Counted from the stretch's first letter, positions 1-9,432 are shown. The stretch is DNA of 64,000 bases from Muribaculaceae bacterium (GCA_014867205.1 WGUO01000010.1:1-64000); one strand, 5' to 3'. Notes: generated by a model not told the origin, from the sequence alone. Numbers and translations are program-made.

Positions 1-62
1 CCGGGCCATATTCAGGGCGGAAGTTTAGAGAAAATGAGAGTTCTGCAACACCCCCGACCGTC

Positions 63-322
63 AGTAGCCGGGTACACGACGGCGAAATGCGCAGCGCAAG
101 CCGAGAACGCATTCCGTCGTCGTGTGCCCGGTAGGGTTAAAAGTAATATATGTCTGGAAGACATCTCGTTACATCGTGAAGAGGCTCTGTGCCGAAGTCA
201 TTGGAACTGTAACGAGGTGTCTTGTCAGACACATGCGTTATTATCGTCTTCCGGGCACACGAACCGAGAAAATGCTTTCGCAGCAAGCTGCGGCATTTTC
301 CCGTTTCGTGTACCCGGCTACT
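63..322. other. multi-hairpin structured element (possible ncRNA or MITE-like repeat)
   Basis: No convincing gene lies in bases 1-450. Three long stems sit side by side: 68-82 with 114-131, 151-172 with 209-231, and 251-275 with 293-317. The outermost segments 63-79 and 306-322 are also perfect inverted repeats (17 nt), so the whole could refold as one closed cloverleaf. The first and third arms share the end motif CCGGGYACACGA. A further small hairpin (330-336 with 341-347) follows. The symmetry suggests a structured RNA or a non-autonomous mobile repeat. I see no hallmark of RNase P, tmRNA or SRP RNA. Confidence 0.5.
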
Positions 323-450
323 TATGGTCGAGGTCTTTTCAGACCTCCGCACAGGTAAAGATTAAGCCGTTATTTTAGTGACATTAGACCTATGACTTAA
401 TTTGGGTCAAAGTGATGAGTTATGAGTTATTAGGTTATGGGACAGAGTGA

Positions 451-1425
451 TTACTCGGTCAGGGCGCGGGTGGCGGCGGGGGCGGTGGTGATGCCGGCGC
501 GGGCGGCTGCGGAACGCAGTTCGGCGGGGTCGAGGTGCGGAAACTGAAGGTCGCTGAGGGCGTCGGGGAAGATCTCGAGCGTCTCGGCTAAAATGAACTG
601 CGCCGACGGATTGCCGAGCAAAGCCGCCCTCGCGAAGTACTCGTTGGCGCGGCGATGGTCATAGGGGGCACCGAGACCGCGTGAATAGGCATGCCCCAAC
701 AGCGCGTATGCACGGGCTGTCTCCGGTTCGGCGGGACCGATGCGGCCCAACAGCTCGACAGCGATTGTATAAGCCCCCATATTCCAGTATCTCAACGCCT
801 CCCGCAGAGCCTCAGGTACCGGAAGAAGCACAATCTGTGGCCCAACGAGGTTAAGCAGGCGCAGTTCGGCGTCGCGGAAACCGCGTCCGATGGCCTCCTC
901 GTAAAGGGTCACGGCCTTTACGGAGTCACGCGGCACGGCACGACCCTCGGCATAAAGGTGGGCAAGCATGGTGACAGACTGCGGCAGTCCGGCGTCGGCA
1001 GCCCGTTTCAGATACGTCACGGCCAGCGAGTCGGAATGTTCCGGACTGTTCAGCAGCATATAGGCAAGGTTATGGGCGGCCTTCGGGTCGCCCCCGTCGG
1101 CGGCACGGGTTATCCAGTAGACCGCAGAGTCACGGCAGGCCGGAATCATCTCTCCCCTGTCGAAGAGGTAGCCGAGATAATTCTGCGCCGGACAATACCC
1201 GGCAGCGGCGGCGCGGCGCAGCAGCGCGAGCGAGCGCAGCGTGTCGGGCTGTATCGAGTCATAACCCCGTTCGAGTATCGCCGAGAGCCTGTACACGGCC
1301 TCCGGCTCACCCCCTTCAGCCCGTTTCTCGAACTCGCGGAACGACCGCGCGGCCTCGGGCGACATCGCCGCTACCGACAGCGCCGCAGCCACAGCAACGA
1401 GCAATATGTACAGTAGCCGTCTCAC
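451..1425 (-). CDS. Sel1-like repeat (TPR-like) exported protein
   Basis: A 324-residue protein with an N-terminal signal peptide (MRRLLYILLVAVAAALSVAA) followed by a series of Sel1-like helical repeats. Their AA-x-G-x-x-x-A-x-x-x-L pattern recurs in segments such as RRAAAAGYCPAQNYLGYLF and ITRAADGGDPKAAHNLAYML. Such solenoids are protein-interaction scaffolds, and the leader places this one in the periplasm or outer envelope. It ends the leftward run after porW and porX, 3 bases after the porX stop, so it is probably co-transcribed with them. The function is otherwise unknown. Confidence 0.8.
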   Translation of the reverse strand: MRRLLYILLVAVAAALSVAAMSPEAARSFREFEKRAEGGEPEAVYRLSAILERGYDSIQPDTLRSLALLRRAAAAGYCPAQNYLGYLFDRGEMIPACRDSAVYWITRAADGGDPKAAHNLAYMLLNSPEHSDSLAVTYLKRAADAGLPQSVTMLAHLYAEGRAVPRDSVKAVTLYEEAIGRGFRDAELRLLNLVGPQIVLLPVPEALREALRYWNMGAYTIAVELLGRIGPAEPETARAYALLGHAYSRGLGAPYDHRRANEYFARAALLGNPSAQFILAETLEIFPDALSDLQFPHLDPAELRSAAARAGITTAPAATRALTE

Positions 1426-1428
1426 AAG

Positions 1429-2967
1429 CTATGCCTTGGGTGTCAGCGTCACGAGCGGCACAAGCATCTCCTGGAGCGAGATGCCTCCATGCTGGAACGT
1501 GCCCGTGTAATACTGCACGTAGTAATTGTAATTGTTGGGATAAGAGAAGAAATCCTCGTTGAGCGCGAAGATGAACGTGCTCGAGATGTTTGGCGCCGGC
1601 AGACCGAACTTCTTGGGATTATGCATCTCATAGACCTGCTTGGGGTTATAGTTAAGGCTTTTGCCGCACTTGTAGCGCAGGTTGGTGTTGGTGTTGCGGT
1701 CGCCCACCACCTTGATGGGATTGTCCACGCGGATGGTGCCGTGGTCTGTGGTCACGATTACCTTGTAACCGAGTTCGGCGAGACGGCGGAATATGTCGAG
1801 GGCCGTCGAGTGGCGGAACCATGACTCCGTGATCGAGCGGTATGCGGCATCGTTCTGCGCTAACTCGCGGATCATCTTCGACTCTGTACGCGCGTGCGAG
1901 AGCATGTCGATGAAGTTGAGCACCACCACCTGGAGCGGCAGGTCACGGCTCGAGTTCAGACGCTGCAGGAACTTCTCGCCGGCCGACGAGTCGTTGAGCT
2001 TCGCGTATGAGAACTTCTCCTTGCGGCGGAACCGGTCGAGTTGTGTCTGGATAAGTTCCTGCTCGTGTATGTTGAGTCCCTCGTCCTCATCCTCCTCAAC
2101 CCAGTAGTCGGGGTACATGCGGGCTATATCGTAAGGCATCAGACCGGCGAAGATGGCGTTGCGCGCGTATTGCGTCGATGTGGGGAGAATCGTGGTGTAA
2201 AGATCCTCGGAGACATTGAAGAACTCCGATACGAGGGGCTGGAGCACACGCCACTGGTCGAGGCGGAAGTTGTCTATCAGGAAGAAGCAGACCTTCTCGC
2301 CGTTGTCGAGCAGCGGGAAGACGCGGCGACGGAAAATCTCGTGGCTCATGAGGGGATGGTCGTCGGTGGTGACCCACGACTCATAGTTGCGCTTCACGAA
2401 CTTGCAGAAGTTGGAGTTGGCGTCGCGCTTCTGCATGAGCAGCATCTCGGCCATCGGGTTGTCGGTCTCCGACAACTTTAGCTCCCAGCGCACTAACTGG
2501 CGGTAGATATCCATCCAGTCGGGTATGGAGCCGGCCATGTTGATAAGTTGCGATATCTTCGAGAACTCCTGCTGATAGTCCGACGACGCCTGCTCGTTGA
2601 CAATCTCGCGGCTGTGCAGGTTCTTCTTGATCGACAGGAATATCTGGTTGGGGTTGACGGGCTTGATCAGGTAGTCGGCGATACGGTTGCCGATTGCCTG
2701 GTCCATGATGTTCTCCTCCTCCGACTTGGTTATCATCACCACGGGGACGTCAGGATGACGCTCGTTGATTATGTCGAGAGTCTCCAGGCCCGAGATGCCG
2801 GGCATGTTCTCGTCGAGCAGAACCAGCGAGTATGCATCGCGGTCGAGCGCGTCGAGCGCGTCGCGGCCGTTAGAGACGGTGGTCAGATCATAGCCTTTGG
2901 CTTTCAGGAAGAGAATATGGGGCTTGAGGAGGTCAATCTCATCGTCGGCCCAGAGAATTTTATCCAT
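1429..2967 (-). CDS. porX: PorX-type response regulator with PglZ domain
   Basis: A 512-residue protein. The N-terminal receiver domain (about 1-120) has the acidic pair D8/D9, the predicted phospho-acceptor D52 (LVLLDENMPG), and T80/K81. The rest is a PglZ/alkaline-phosphatase-like domain with NFIDMLSHARTESKM and VTTDHGTIRV, as in PorX of Porphyromonas and Flavobacterium. PorX is the response regulator of the PorXY pathway that controls type IX secretion genes, and its PglZ domain is a metal-dependent phosphodiesterase in characterised members. No PorY kinase is in the window. It follows porW by 20 bases, supporting joint transcription. Confidence 0.9.
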   Translation of the reverse strand: MDKILWADDEIDLLKPHILFLKAKGYDLTTVSNGRDALDALDRDAYSLVLLDENMPGISGLETLDIINERHPDVPVVMITKSEEENIMDQAIGNRIADYLIKPVNPNQIFLSIKKNLHSREIVNEQASSDYQQEFSKISQLINMAGSIPDWMDIYRQLVRWELKLSETDNPMAEMLLMQKRDANSNFCKFVKRNYESWVTTDDHPLMSHEIFRRRVFPLLDNGEKVCFFLIDNFRLDQWRVLQPLVSEFFNVSEDLYTTILPTSTQYARNAIFAGLMPYDIARMYPDYWVEEDEDEGLNIHEQELIQTQLDRFRRKEKFSYAKLNDSSAGEKFLQRLNSSRDLPLQVVVLNFIDMLSHARTESKMIRELAQNDAAYRSITESWFRHSTALDIFRRLAELGYKVIVTTDHGTIRVDNPIKVVGDRNTNTNLRYKCGKSLNYNPKQVYEMHNPKKFGLPAPNISSTFIFALNEDFFSYPNNYNYYVQYYTGTFQHGGISLQEMLVPLVTLTPKA

Positions 2968-2987
2968 GATTCGGGTGAATTGTAGTG

Positions 2988-5975
2988 TTATAGACTGTCG
3001 GGTTGCGGCTCTGTCTGGGTTGCGGCTTCCTCGCCTTCCGGCTCGGCCCCCTCTTCTTCGGAGGCCTCTTCCGGCTCAGCCTGGGGTTGCGGCGTGGCTT
3101 CCTCGCCTTCTGGCTCGGCCCCCTCTTCTTTCGGGGCCTCCTCCGGTTCCACGGGACCGTCGGCGGGGTCGTCGGGTATCTTGGCGTCGAGGGCCTCGCG
3201 CTCGGTGGCCTCGGTCTCTGCGTCCTGCTCAAAGCGGAAGTACTCTTCAAATGAACGCCCCTCGCGAAGCAGAAGTTCAAAGTTGCTCTTGCTTATCATG
3301 ATGGGTCTGACTCCCTCGGGAAGCTCGAAGTTCTTCTCGGCCATCACGGCGCGGTAGTGCTCGAGTTGCTTCATGTTCCCGAAGCCTTTGATGACGAGCA
3401 GGCCGACATTTCCAAAACTCATCGGCTCGAGGTCGAAGTCGCGCACCACGAACGACGAGAAGTTGAAGCGGGCCACGTCGTAGAGCAGCTGGTTGGCGCT
3501 GACGGAGTCACGCGGGAAGGCGAGCACGAGATACTGCGGCGCGTTCGGGTCACGCTCGAAGTTGGCCGGCTGCCCGTCGGCTGCGGTGGGCACGCTGTCG
3601 TTGGTGAGGCGCATGTCCCAGATCATGCCGCGTGAGTTGGAGAGTCCGGCGTGGGGTGTACGCCCCGCTTTCAGACCCTTGAGGATGCTTCCGGCCATAG
3701 GTGTCATGTCGGTGTCCGGGTAACGCTCGAGCAGGGTGGTCAGTTGCTCCCGGAACTTCTCGGTATTATCCTCGGTCAGGTACGACAGCGCGTCGATGAA
3801 GATGAACTTGGGCAGGATCTTCGACAGCGGGTAGTCGCGTTCCATCTCGGCCGTGAGACTATGCACGGTGGCGTTGTTGTCGGCCAGGTAGGCGTCGTAG
3901 GCCCGCTGGTACAGTTCCTCCTGCACCTCGTTCATGCGACGCAGGTTGTCGAAGTATGCCGGGTCCTGCATGGCCTTGCCGTAGGGCGATTCCGGGAAAT
4001 CGGATAGGATCAGGGCGCGCCATCGCTCGGCCTCACCCTTCTCGCCCCGGCGCACGGCCATCAGGTACATGTTGTAGTAGACGTCGAGGCGGTAGATGTT
4101 GTCGGGATAACGCTCCAGCAGGCGGTTGAACTCGCGACGTGCGGCGGTGTAGTCCTCCAGCTTGTCCTTGAGAATGACGCCCATGTTGTAGAGGCCCTCC
4201 TGGATCACGTCGTTGGCGGTCTGAATCTCCTCGGGTGTCTTGGGAATCTGCTTGAGGTAGTACTCCGGCTTATGTGGATCGTTCTCGGCCTCGAGAAGTT
4301 CCTTGGCCTTCTCGCTCTCCTCGGGGCTGAGGGTGGAGTCATTGGCCAGACCCTCGTCGTCGCCGTTCCCGTCCTCCTCCGGCTCGTCGTCGAGCGAGAA
4401 GGTGGTCTTGTTGCGGCGTCGCCAGTCATCCTCGAGCTTGCGCGCGCCCCAGCGCCGCTGGAACTCGTTCTTGCCCTGGTTCTTGGTCATGGCGTTGTAG
4501 AAATACCACGACTTGTCGGAATTGAGCATTAGGTTGTTCTGTGGGGCGTCGTTCTTCTTGATGCCTTCGCCCTGCTTGCCCTCCTGCTCGGCGAGATATT
4601 CGGCGCGCTTGGCCTCCTCGGCCTCCTTCTTCTCCTTCTCGATAAGCTCGTTGGCGAGACGCTCGGCCACCTTGCGCTGCTCCTCGGGGGTCATCTTCGA
4701 GAGGGTGAGCAGCGAGTCCTGCAGCTCTACGTTTCCGGCATAGGTGGCGAGTTCGTCGAGCACGTCGCTGCGGCGTTTCAGCATCTTGTAGTCGGGATAA
4801 GTCTCGGGGAGCTGCGGCACTGCCTCCGAATAGCAGGGCTGCGCCTTGACATACTCGCCCCGGCTGAAGTAGAGGTTACCGAGCGCGAGCTGTGCCAGGG
4901 CCTTGTCGATGCCGTTGCGGGTCGACTTCTCGACGGCTGTGCGGTAGTTCTCGATGGCCTGCGCCGTGTCGCGCCGCGACAGGTAGAGGTTGCCGATGGC
5001 GTAGTATATCTGGTCGAGAAACTCAGTGTTGCGGGCGTAGCGGGTCATCGCCTTTAGCGAGCGCACCTCACCCTTGATGTTGGTGCCCTCGAAAACCTCC
5101 GAACGCTTGATGCGGGCGTTGAACTTTGCCCGGTAGTCGGTCGACATTCCCGAGCCGGCCTTCTTGTAGGCCTGGTAGGCGTTGCGCTTCTTGCCGAGGT
5201 TCGAGTAAAGCTGTCCCAGCAGGAACCAGAGACGGTTCTTCTGGCTGCCGTGAGCAGACTTGACGGCCTTCTCCAGATATGGGACTGCCTTTTCGTATTG
5301 GTCGGTCTTGACATAATAGTCGCCCTGCGCCAGATTGTAGAGGTTGCGCAGGTTCCTGTTGGTAAGGTCCTTCTCCTTGACGAGATGCATGGCGTTCTCG
5401 GCCTCGTAGGTCCAGTCGAGCGCGCAGTAAGATAGTGCCATCCAGAGGCGTGCCTCGGTCACGACTGCCGGAAGCCACGTGAAGTGCTTGGTTATGTATA
5501 GGAAAGTGGAGGCGGCGCCCGAGAAGTCGCCGTTGTAGTATTGCGCCTTACCCATGGTGAGCCATGAGTTGTGCAGGAAGGGGTTAAACTCGTCGCGTGC
5601 GCGGAAGGCCTTCTCCTTGGCCGAGGAACCCTTCTTGGCCGGTTTCTTCTTGATGGAGTGCAGCTGTATGGACTTCTGCATCTTCTCGATGGTGCGCTTG
5701 AAGTCGCCCGTGGGCTGCGGGCGCTTCTGGTCAGCGCGGGCCTCTGCAGGGTGTATCAGCACGGTGCGGGTATAGTCGTCCTGATACCCGGCCTCCATGG
5801 CCTTGAGCTGCTCGTCGTAATGCTTCTTGCCGTTGAAGTAGACGTTGTATCTCGTATTGAAAGCCTGCCACTGCCGCGACAATGGAGTGTTCTTCTTCGT
5901 TCCGCATGCCGCCAGAAGCAGCGTGCAGACCAGAAGGAGCGTGAGTGGCAGAAACCGGTTTCTGTGGATATGCAT
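2988..5975 (-). CDS. porW: PorW/SprE-family TPR lipoprotein of type IX secretion
   Basis: A 995-residue lipoprotein with lipobox LAAC (Cys24). The start of the mature protein (LSRQWQAFNTRYNVYFNGKK) matches the SprE/PorW family signature. Many TPR-like helical repeats follow, with a charged low-complexity linker around residues 440-600, and the last ~60 residues are Glu/Pro/Ala-rich repeats. PorW/SprE is an outer-membrane-associated lipoprotein needed for type IX secretion and, in flavobacteria, gliding. Its position directly before porX supports the assignment. The family is recognised from the N-terminal pattern, the size and the neighbour, so the symbol is less certain than the TPR lipoprotein call. 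Confidence 0.78.
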   Translation of the reverse strand: MHIHRNRFLPLTLLLVCTLLLAACGTKKNTPLSRQWQAFNTRYNVYFNGKKHYDEQLKAMEAGYQDDYTRTVLIHPAEARADQKRPQPTGDFKRTIEKMQKSIQLHSIKKKPAKKGSSAKEKAFRARDEFNPFLHNSWLTMGKAQYYNGDFSGAASTFLYITKHFTWLPAVVTEARLWMALSYCALDWTYEAENAMHLVKEKDLTNRNLRNLYNLAQGDYYVKTDQYEKAVPYLEKAVKSAHGSQKNRLWFLLGQLYSNLGKKRNAYQAYKKAGSGMSTDYRAKFNARIKRSEVFEGTNIKGEVRSLKAMTRYARNTEFLDQIYYAIGNLYLSRRDTAQAIENYRTAVEKSTRNGIDKALAQLALGNLYFSRGEYVKAQPCYSEAVPQLPETYPDYKMLKRRSDVLDELATYAGNVELQDSLLTLSKMTPEEQRKVAERLANELIEKEKKEAEEAKRAEYLAEQEGKQGEGIKKNDAPQNNLMLNSDKSWYFYNAMTKNQGKNEFQRRWGARKLEDDWRRRNKTTFSLDDEPEEDGNGDDEGLANDSTLSPEESEKAKELLEAENDPHKPEYYLKQIPKTPEEIQTANDVIQEGLYNMGVILKDKLEDYTAARREFNRLLERYPDNIYRLDVYYNMYLMAVRRGEKGEAERWRALILSDFPESPYGKAMQDPAYFDNLRRMNEVQEELYQRAYDAYLADNNATVHSLTAEMERDYPLSKILPKFIFIDALSYLTEDNTEKFREQLTTLLERYPDTDMTPMAGSILKGLKAGRTPHAGLSNSRGMIWDMRLTNDSVPTAADGQPANFERDPNAPQYLVLAFPRDSVSANQLLYDVARFNFSSFVVRDFDLEPMSFGNVGLLVIKGFGNMKQLEHYRAVMAEKNFELPEGVRPIMISKSNFELLLREGRSFEEYFRFEQDAETEATEREALDAKIPDDPADGPVEPEEAPKEEGAEPEGEEATPQPQAEPEEASEEEGAEPEGEEAATQTEPQPDSL
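3024..3149 (-). repeat. 72-base-period tandem repeat in porW 3' end
   Basis: Two near-identical copies about 54 bases long, spaced 72 bases apart (starting at 3024 and 3096), encode the repeated acidic segment EEGAEPEGEEA. The period is a multiple of three, so copy-number change would keep the frame. Confidence 0.75.
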
Positions 5976-6032
5976 GAATTTAAAACGAGTTGCGACTCAA
6001 ACTTATTGAAAAAATTTTTGTAATTTTGCGAA

Positions 6033-6998
6033 ATGCGAAAGATAATAGGCATATTAGGGGGCCTGGTGCTGCTTGCATCATGCGGGGCGGCGACCAAGGC
6101 CGGGGGGACTGACAGTGCTTCGGCCTCTGACCCGACGAGGAGGGAGATCGCTGTGCCGGCGTTCGATGCCGACAGCGCCTATGCGTATGTCCGCCGTCAG
6201 GTCGAGTTCGGGCCGCGCGTGCCGAACACGGCTCCGCATGACGCTACTGCCGCGTGGCTGGCATCGGAACTGAGACGCCACGGCGCGGTGGTGACCGAGC
6301 AGAAGGCCGACCTGAGGGCATGGGACGGCACCATGCTGCGCTCGACCAACATATTCGGCAGTTTTAATCCCGACCTTGACAACCGGCTGCTGCTGCTGGC
6401 GCATTATGACACGCGTCCCTGGGCCGACCAGGATCCTGACGAGGCGAACCACTCCAAGGCTATCGACGGCGCCAACGACGGCGCGAGCGGTGTCGGCGTG
6501 CTTCTCGAGGCTGCGCGCGCTATCGGCCGGGCCAATCCCGGCATAGGCATAGACATACTCTTTGTTGACTCCGAGGACTATGGCACCGACGGCGACGACT
6601 CGAGCTGGGCATTGGGCGCGCGATACTTCGCCGAGCATCCTATACGGACGGGCTATCGCCCGACTCGCGCCGTGCTGCTCGACATGGTGGGCGGCAAGGA
6701 TGCAGTCTTTCCTGCAGAGTATTTCTCGCGTCAGTCGGCCCCGGGCATCGATGATGCTTTCCGTGCCGCCGCGGCACGCGCCGGCCATGCCGACCGTTTC
6801 CCGGCGGTCTACGGCGGTGCCGTCACCGATGACCACGTCGAGCTCATCAAACAGGGCATCCCTGCAATCGACATAATAGACTACCGCGACAGCGGCTTCT
6901 GCCCCACGTGGCACACGATGGCCGACAACATGGAGAACATCGATCGCGAGTCGCTGCGTGCCGTCGGCGAGAGCCTGCTGCATTTCATCTACGAGTGA
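6033..6998 (+). CDS. M28-family glutaminyl-peptide cyclotransferase-like lipoprotein
   Basis: A 321-residue lipoprotein (lipobox LLASC, Cys17) of the M28 zinc-peptidase fold. Likely metal and catalytic residues are D149 in GANDGASG, E159, the E182/D183 pair in FVDSEDYG and H269 in TDDHVELI, with the PTWHT motif at 293-297 typical of glutaminyl cyclases. In Bacteroidetes such enzymes convert N-terminal Gln of exported proteins to pyroglutamate after signal-peptide removal. It is divergent from porW. TAATTTTG at 6021-6028 ends four bases before the ATG, suggesting a very short or absent leader. An aminopeptidase role is the alternative. Confidence 0.82.
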   Translation: MRKIIGILGGLVLLASCGAATKAGGTDSASASDPTRREIAVPAFDADSAYAYVRRQVEFGPRVPNTAPHDATAAWLASELRRHGAVVTEQKADLRAWDGTMLRSTNIFGSFNPDLDNRLLLLAHYDTRPWADQDPDEANHSKAIDGANDGASGVGVLLEAARAIGRANPGIGIDILFVDSEDYGTDGDDSSWALGARYFAEHPIRTGYRPTRAVLLDMVGGKDAVFPAEYFSRQSAPGIDDAFRAAAARAGHADRFPAVYGGAVTDDHVELIKQGIPAIDIIDYRDSGFCPTWHTMADNMENIDRESLRAVGESLLHFIYE

Positions 6999-7044
6999 GC
7001 GCTTGCCCACACCACACTAACGAATAAATAAAAACTAAAGAGAT

Positions 7045-8337
7045 ATGGATTTCATACAGGAACTTACATGGCGCGGCATGGTGCACAACATGATGCCGGG
7101 CACCGAGGAACAACTCAAGAAGGAGATGACCACTGCATACTTAGGCATTGACCCGACTGCCGACTCACTGCATATCGGGCACCTCTGCGGCGTGATGATG
7201 CTCCGTCATTTCCAGCGTTGCGGCCACAAGCCGCTGGCTCTGGTGGGTGGTGCCACTGGCATGATCGGTGACCCTTCGGGCAAGTCGGCCGAGCGCAACC
7301 TGCTCGACGAGGCGACTCTGCGCCATAACCAGGAGGCCATTAAGAAACAGCTTGCCAAGTTTCTCGACTTCGACAGCGACGTGCCCAACCGCGCCGAACT
7401 GGTCAACAACTACGACTGGACCAAGGATGTGACATTCCTTGATTTCGCGCGCGAGATCGGCAAGCACATCACCGTCAACTACATGATGGCCAAGGACTCG
7501 GTGAAGAAGCGCCTCAACGGCGAGGCCCGCGACGGCCTCAGCTTCACGGAGTTCACCTACCAGCTTCTCCAGGGATTCGACTACTATACGCTCTATAAGG
7601 ACCGCGGCTGCCGCCTGCAGCTCGGCGGCTCCGACCAGTGGGGCAACATCACCACCGGCACCGAGCTTATCCGCCGCAAGCTTGGCGGCGAGGCATACGC
7701 CCTGACCTGCCCGCTGATCACCAAGGCCGACGGCGGCAAGTTCGGCAAGACCGAGAGCGGCAACGTGTGGCTCGACCCGGAGCGCACCTCTCCCTACAAG
7801 TTCTACCAGTTCTGGCTCAACGTGTCGGACTCCGACGCCGAGAAGTATCTCAAGATCTTCACGTTCCTCACCAAGGAGGAGATCGAGGCACTTGTGGCCG
7901 AGCATGAGGCTGACCCGGGCAAGCGTCCGATGCAGAAGCGTCTGGCCAAGGAACTGACCGTGATGGTTCACAGCGAGAAGGACTACGAGGCAGCCGTCGA
8001 GGCATCTGCAATCCTGTTCAGCAACAACTCAGGCGCGGCGCTCCACAGCCTCGACGAGCGCACGCTGCTCGACATATTCGAGGGTGTGCCCCGGTTCAGC
8101 GTCTCGAAGGCCGAGATAGAGGCTGGCGTCCCCGTGCTCGATCTGCTTGCAGTGAAGACGTCGGTGTTCGGATCGAAGGGAGAGGCCCGCAAGATGGTTC
8201 AGGGTGGCGGCGTAAGCGTCAATAAGGAGAAGGTGACCGACCCTGCGGCCAAGATCGACGCCGGTGCACTCCTGGGCGGCAAGTACATCCATATCCAGAA
8301 GGGCAAGAAGAACCACTTCCTGCTCATCGCGGAGTAA
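7045..8337 (+). CDS. tyrS: tyrosyl-tRNA synthetase
   Basis: A 430-residue class I aminoacyl-tRNA synthetase that attaches tyrosine to tRNA-Tyr in the cytoplasm. The HIGH motif is exact at residues 43-46 (SLHIGHLCGV), and the KMSKS-like loop is KFGKTESG near residue 232. The tyrosine pocket segment QLGGSDQWGNI is present, and an S4-like RNA-binding domain (KMVQGGGVSVNKEKV) closes the C-terminus. Length is normal for bacterial TyrS. It is followed by a strong shared terminator facing the convergent glycosyltransferase gene. Confidence 0.97.
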   Translation: MDFIQELTWRGMVHNMMPGTEEQLKKEMTTAYLGIDPTADSLHIGHLCGVMMLRHFQRCGHKPLALVGGATGMIGDPSGKSAERNLLDEATLRHNQEAIKKQLAKFLDFDSDVPNRAELVNNYDWTKDVTFLDFAREIGKHITVNYMMAKDSVKKRLNGEARDGLSFTEFTYQLLQGFDYYTLYKDRGCRLQLGGSDQWGNITTGTELIRRKLGGEAYALTCPLITKADGGKFGKTESGNVWLDPERTSPYKFYQFWLNVSDSDAEKYLKIFTFLTKEEIEALVAEHEADPGKRPMQKRLAKELTVMVHSEKDYEAAVEASAILFSNNSGAALHSLDERTLLDIFEGVPRFSVSKAEIEAGVPVLDLLAVKTSVFGSKGEARKMVQGGGVSVNKEKVTDPAAKIDAGALLGGKYIHIQKGKKNHFLLIAE

Positions 8338-8417
8338 AGATTAAGGGTGAAGGAAATGTGGATGTCACAAGCGATGGCATGTGATTGTGCCCGTGATGTG
8401 ATAATACCACCAAAACA

Positions 8418-8452
8418 GCGGGGGGATGTATGCGTGGCATACATCCCCCCGC
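8418..8452. terminator. bidirectional hairpin terminator between tyrS and GT2 gene
   Basis: A 16-bp perfect stem (8418-8433 with 8437-8452) with a 3-nt loop lies between the convergent tyrS and glycosyltransferase genes, so it can serve both strands. There is no strong T-run. Confidence 0.75.
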
Positions 8453-8471
8453 GTCGTATATACTCTGTCGG

Positions 8472-9428
8472 TCAGTTCAGGTGGTCCTGGATGTGGTAGC
8501 GGGGGCGGTGCTTGGTCTCGATGTAGACCTTGCCGACGTAGAGGCCGACCAGGCCGACCGACACCATCACTATGCCGCCCACAAGCCAGATGGAGAGCAT
8601 CAGTGACGTCCATCCCTCCACGGCCGAGCCGCTGAGCCAGGAGGCCATCACGTATATGCCGATCGCGATGGCAATCAGTATGAAGATGCCTCCCAGTCCG
8701 AGTATCATGTATATCGGCTTGATAGAGAACGACGTGATGCCGTCGGCGGCCAGCGTCAGCATCTTCTTGAGAGTGTACTTGGTCTCGCCCGCCTCGCGCT
8801 TCTCGCGCACCTCCTCGACCTGTGTGGAGGGGAATCCGATCATGGGTATGATGCCGCGCAGGTATAGATTGCGCTCCTCGTAGCGGGCCAGCTCAAGCAC
8901 CACCCGGCGGGTCATGAACCGGAAGTCTGCATGGTTGTAGATGGTCTTCAGCCCTAAGTGGTTCTGCAGTTTGTAGAAAGACTCGGCGGTAAAGCGTTTG
9001 AGGAAAGAGTCTGACTCGCGCGATGAGCGCACGCCATAGACCACGTCGTAGCCCTCGTAGCAGGCGTCTATCATCTGCGGGATACACTCCAGCGGGTCCT
9101 GCAGGTCGACGTCGATGGTGATGACCGCGTCGGCGCATTCGGGCCTGTCGACGGCGGTGAGCATCCCGGCCATGATGGCGTTCTGATGGCCGACGTTGCG
9201 CGACAGGTTGAGCCCGTGGCACATCGGGTCGGCGTGGTGCAGCTCGGAGATGATGCTCCATGTTCGGTCGCGGCTTCCGTCGTTGACAAACAGCAGGAAG
9301 CTCTCGGGAGCGATGCGGCCGTCGGCAATCAGCCCGCGCATCAGGGCTGTCAGCCTCGGTGCGCTGATCGGGAGCATCTCCTCCTCGTTATAGCAGGGCG
9401 CCACAATGGCGAGTCGTATCGGATTCAT
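8472..9428 (-). CDS. GT2 glycosyltransferase (DPM1/GtrB-like) with two membrane helices
   Basis: A 318-residue family 2 glycosyltransferase: N-terminal VAPCYNEEEMLP and VNDGSRDRTW nucleotide-sugar motifs, the DVDLQDP metal-binding DxD around residue 109, and two C-terminal transmembrane helices (about 235-260 and 272-298). The arrangement matches polyprenyl-phosphate glycosyltransferases such as GtrB and the Bacteroides DPM1-like proteins, which load a sugar onto a lipid carrier at the inner membrane. The sugar cannot be told from sequence. A consensus promoter ends four bases before the ATG, so the message may be leaderless. Confidence 0.88.
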   Translation of the reverse strand: MNPIRLAIVAPCYNEEEMLPISAPRLTALMRGLIADGRIAPESFLLFVNDGSRDRTWSIISELHHADPMCHGLNLSRNVGHQNAIMAGMLTAVDRPECADAVITIDVDLQDPLECIPQMIDACYEGYDVVYGVRSSRESDSFLKRFTAESFYKLQNHLGLKTIYNHADFRFMTRRVVLELARYEERNLYLRGIIPMIGFPSTQVEEVREKREAGETKYTLKKMLTLAADGITSFSIKPIYMILGLGGIFILIAIAIGIYVMASWLSGSAVEGWTSLMLSIWLVGGIVMVSVGLVGLYVGKVYIETKHRPRYHIQDHLN

Positions 9429-9432
9429 GTTG

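Noticed and set aside
34..378. Plus-strand open frame of 114 codons at the window start
   Set aside because: It runs through the nested inverted repeats and has no recognisable protein pattern. The structure explains the region better.
410..445. AT-rich motif GAGTTATGAGTTAYTAGGTT shared with 36041-36062
   Set aside because: Only two short copies, seen in spacer DNA. It may be a dispersed repeat but there is too little to call it.
691..1416. Long plus-strand frame opposite the Sel1 gene
   Set aside because: Antisense shadow caused by high GC and codon bias. The minus-strand frame has a signal peptide and Sel1 repeats.
6078..7010. 310-codon minus-strand frame opposite the M28 gene
   Set aside because: Shadow frame. 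The plus strand has the lipobox and catalytic motifs.
7165..7971. 268-codon minus-strand frame opposite tyrS
   Set aside because: Shadow frame of a clearly identified housekeeping gene.
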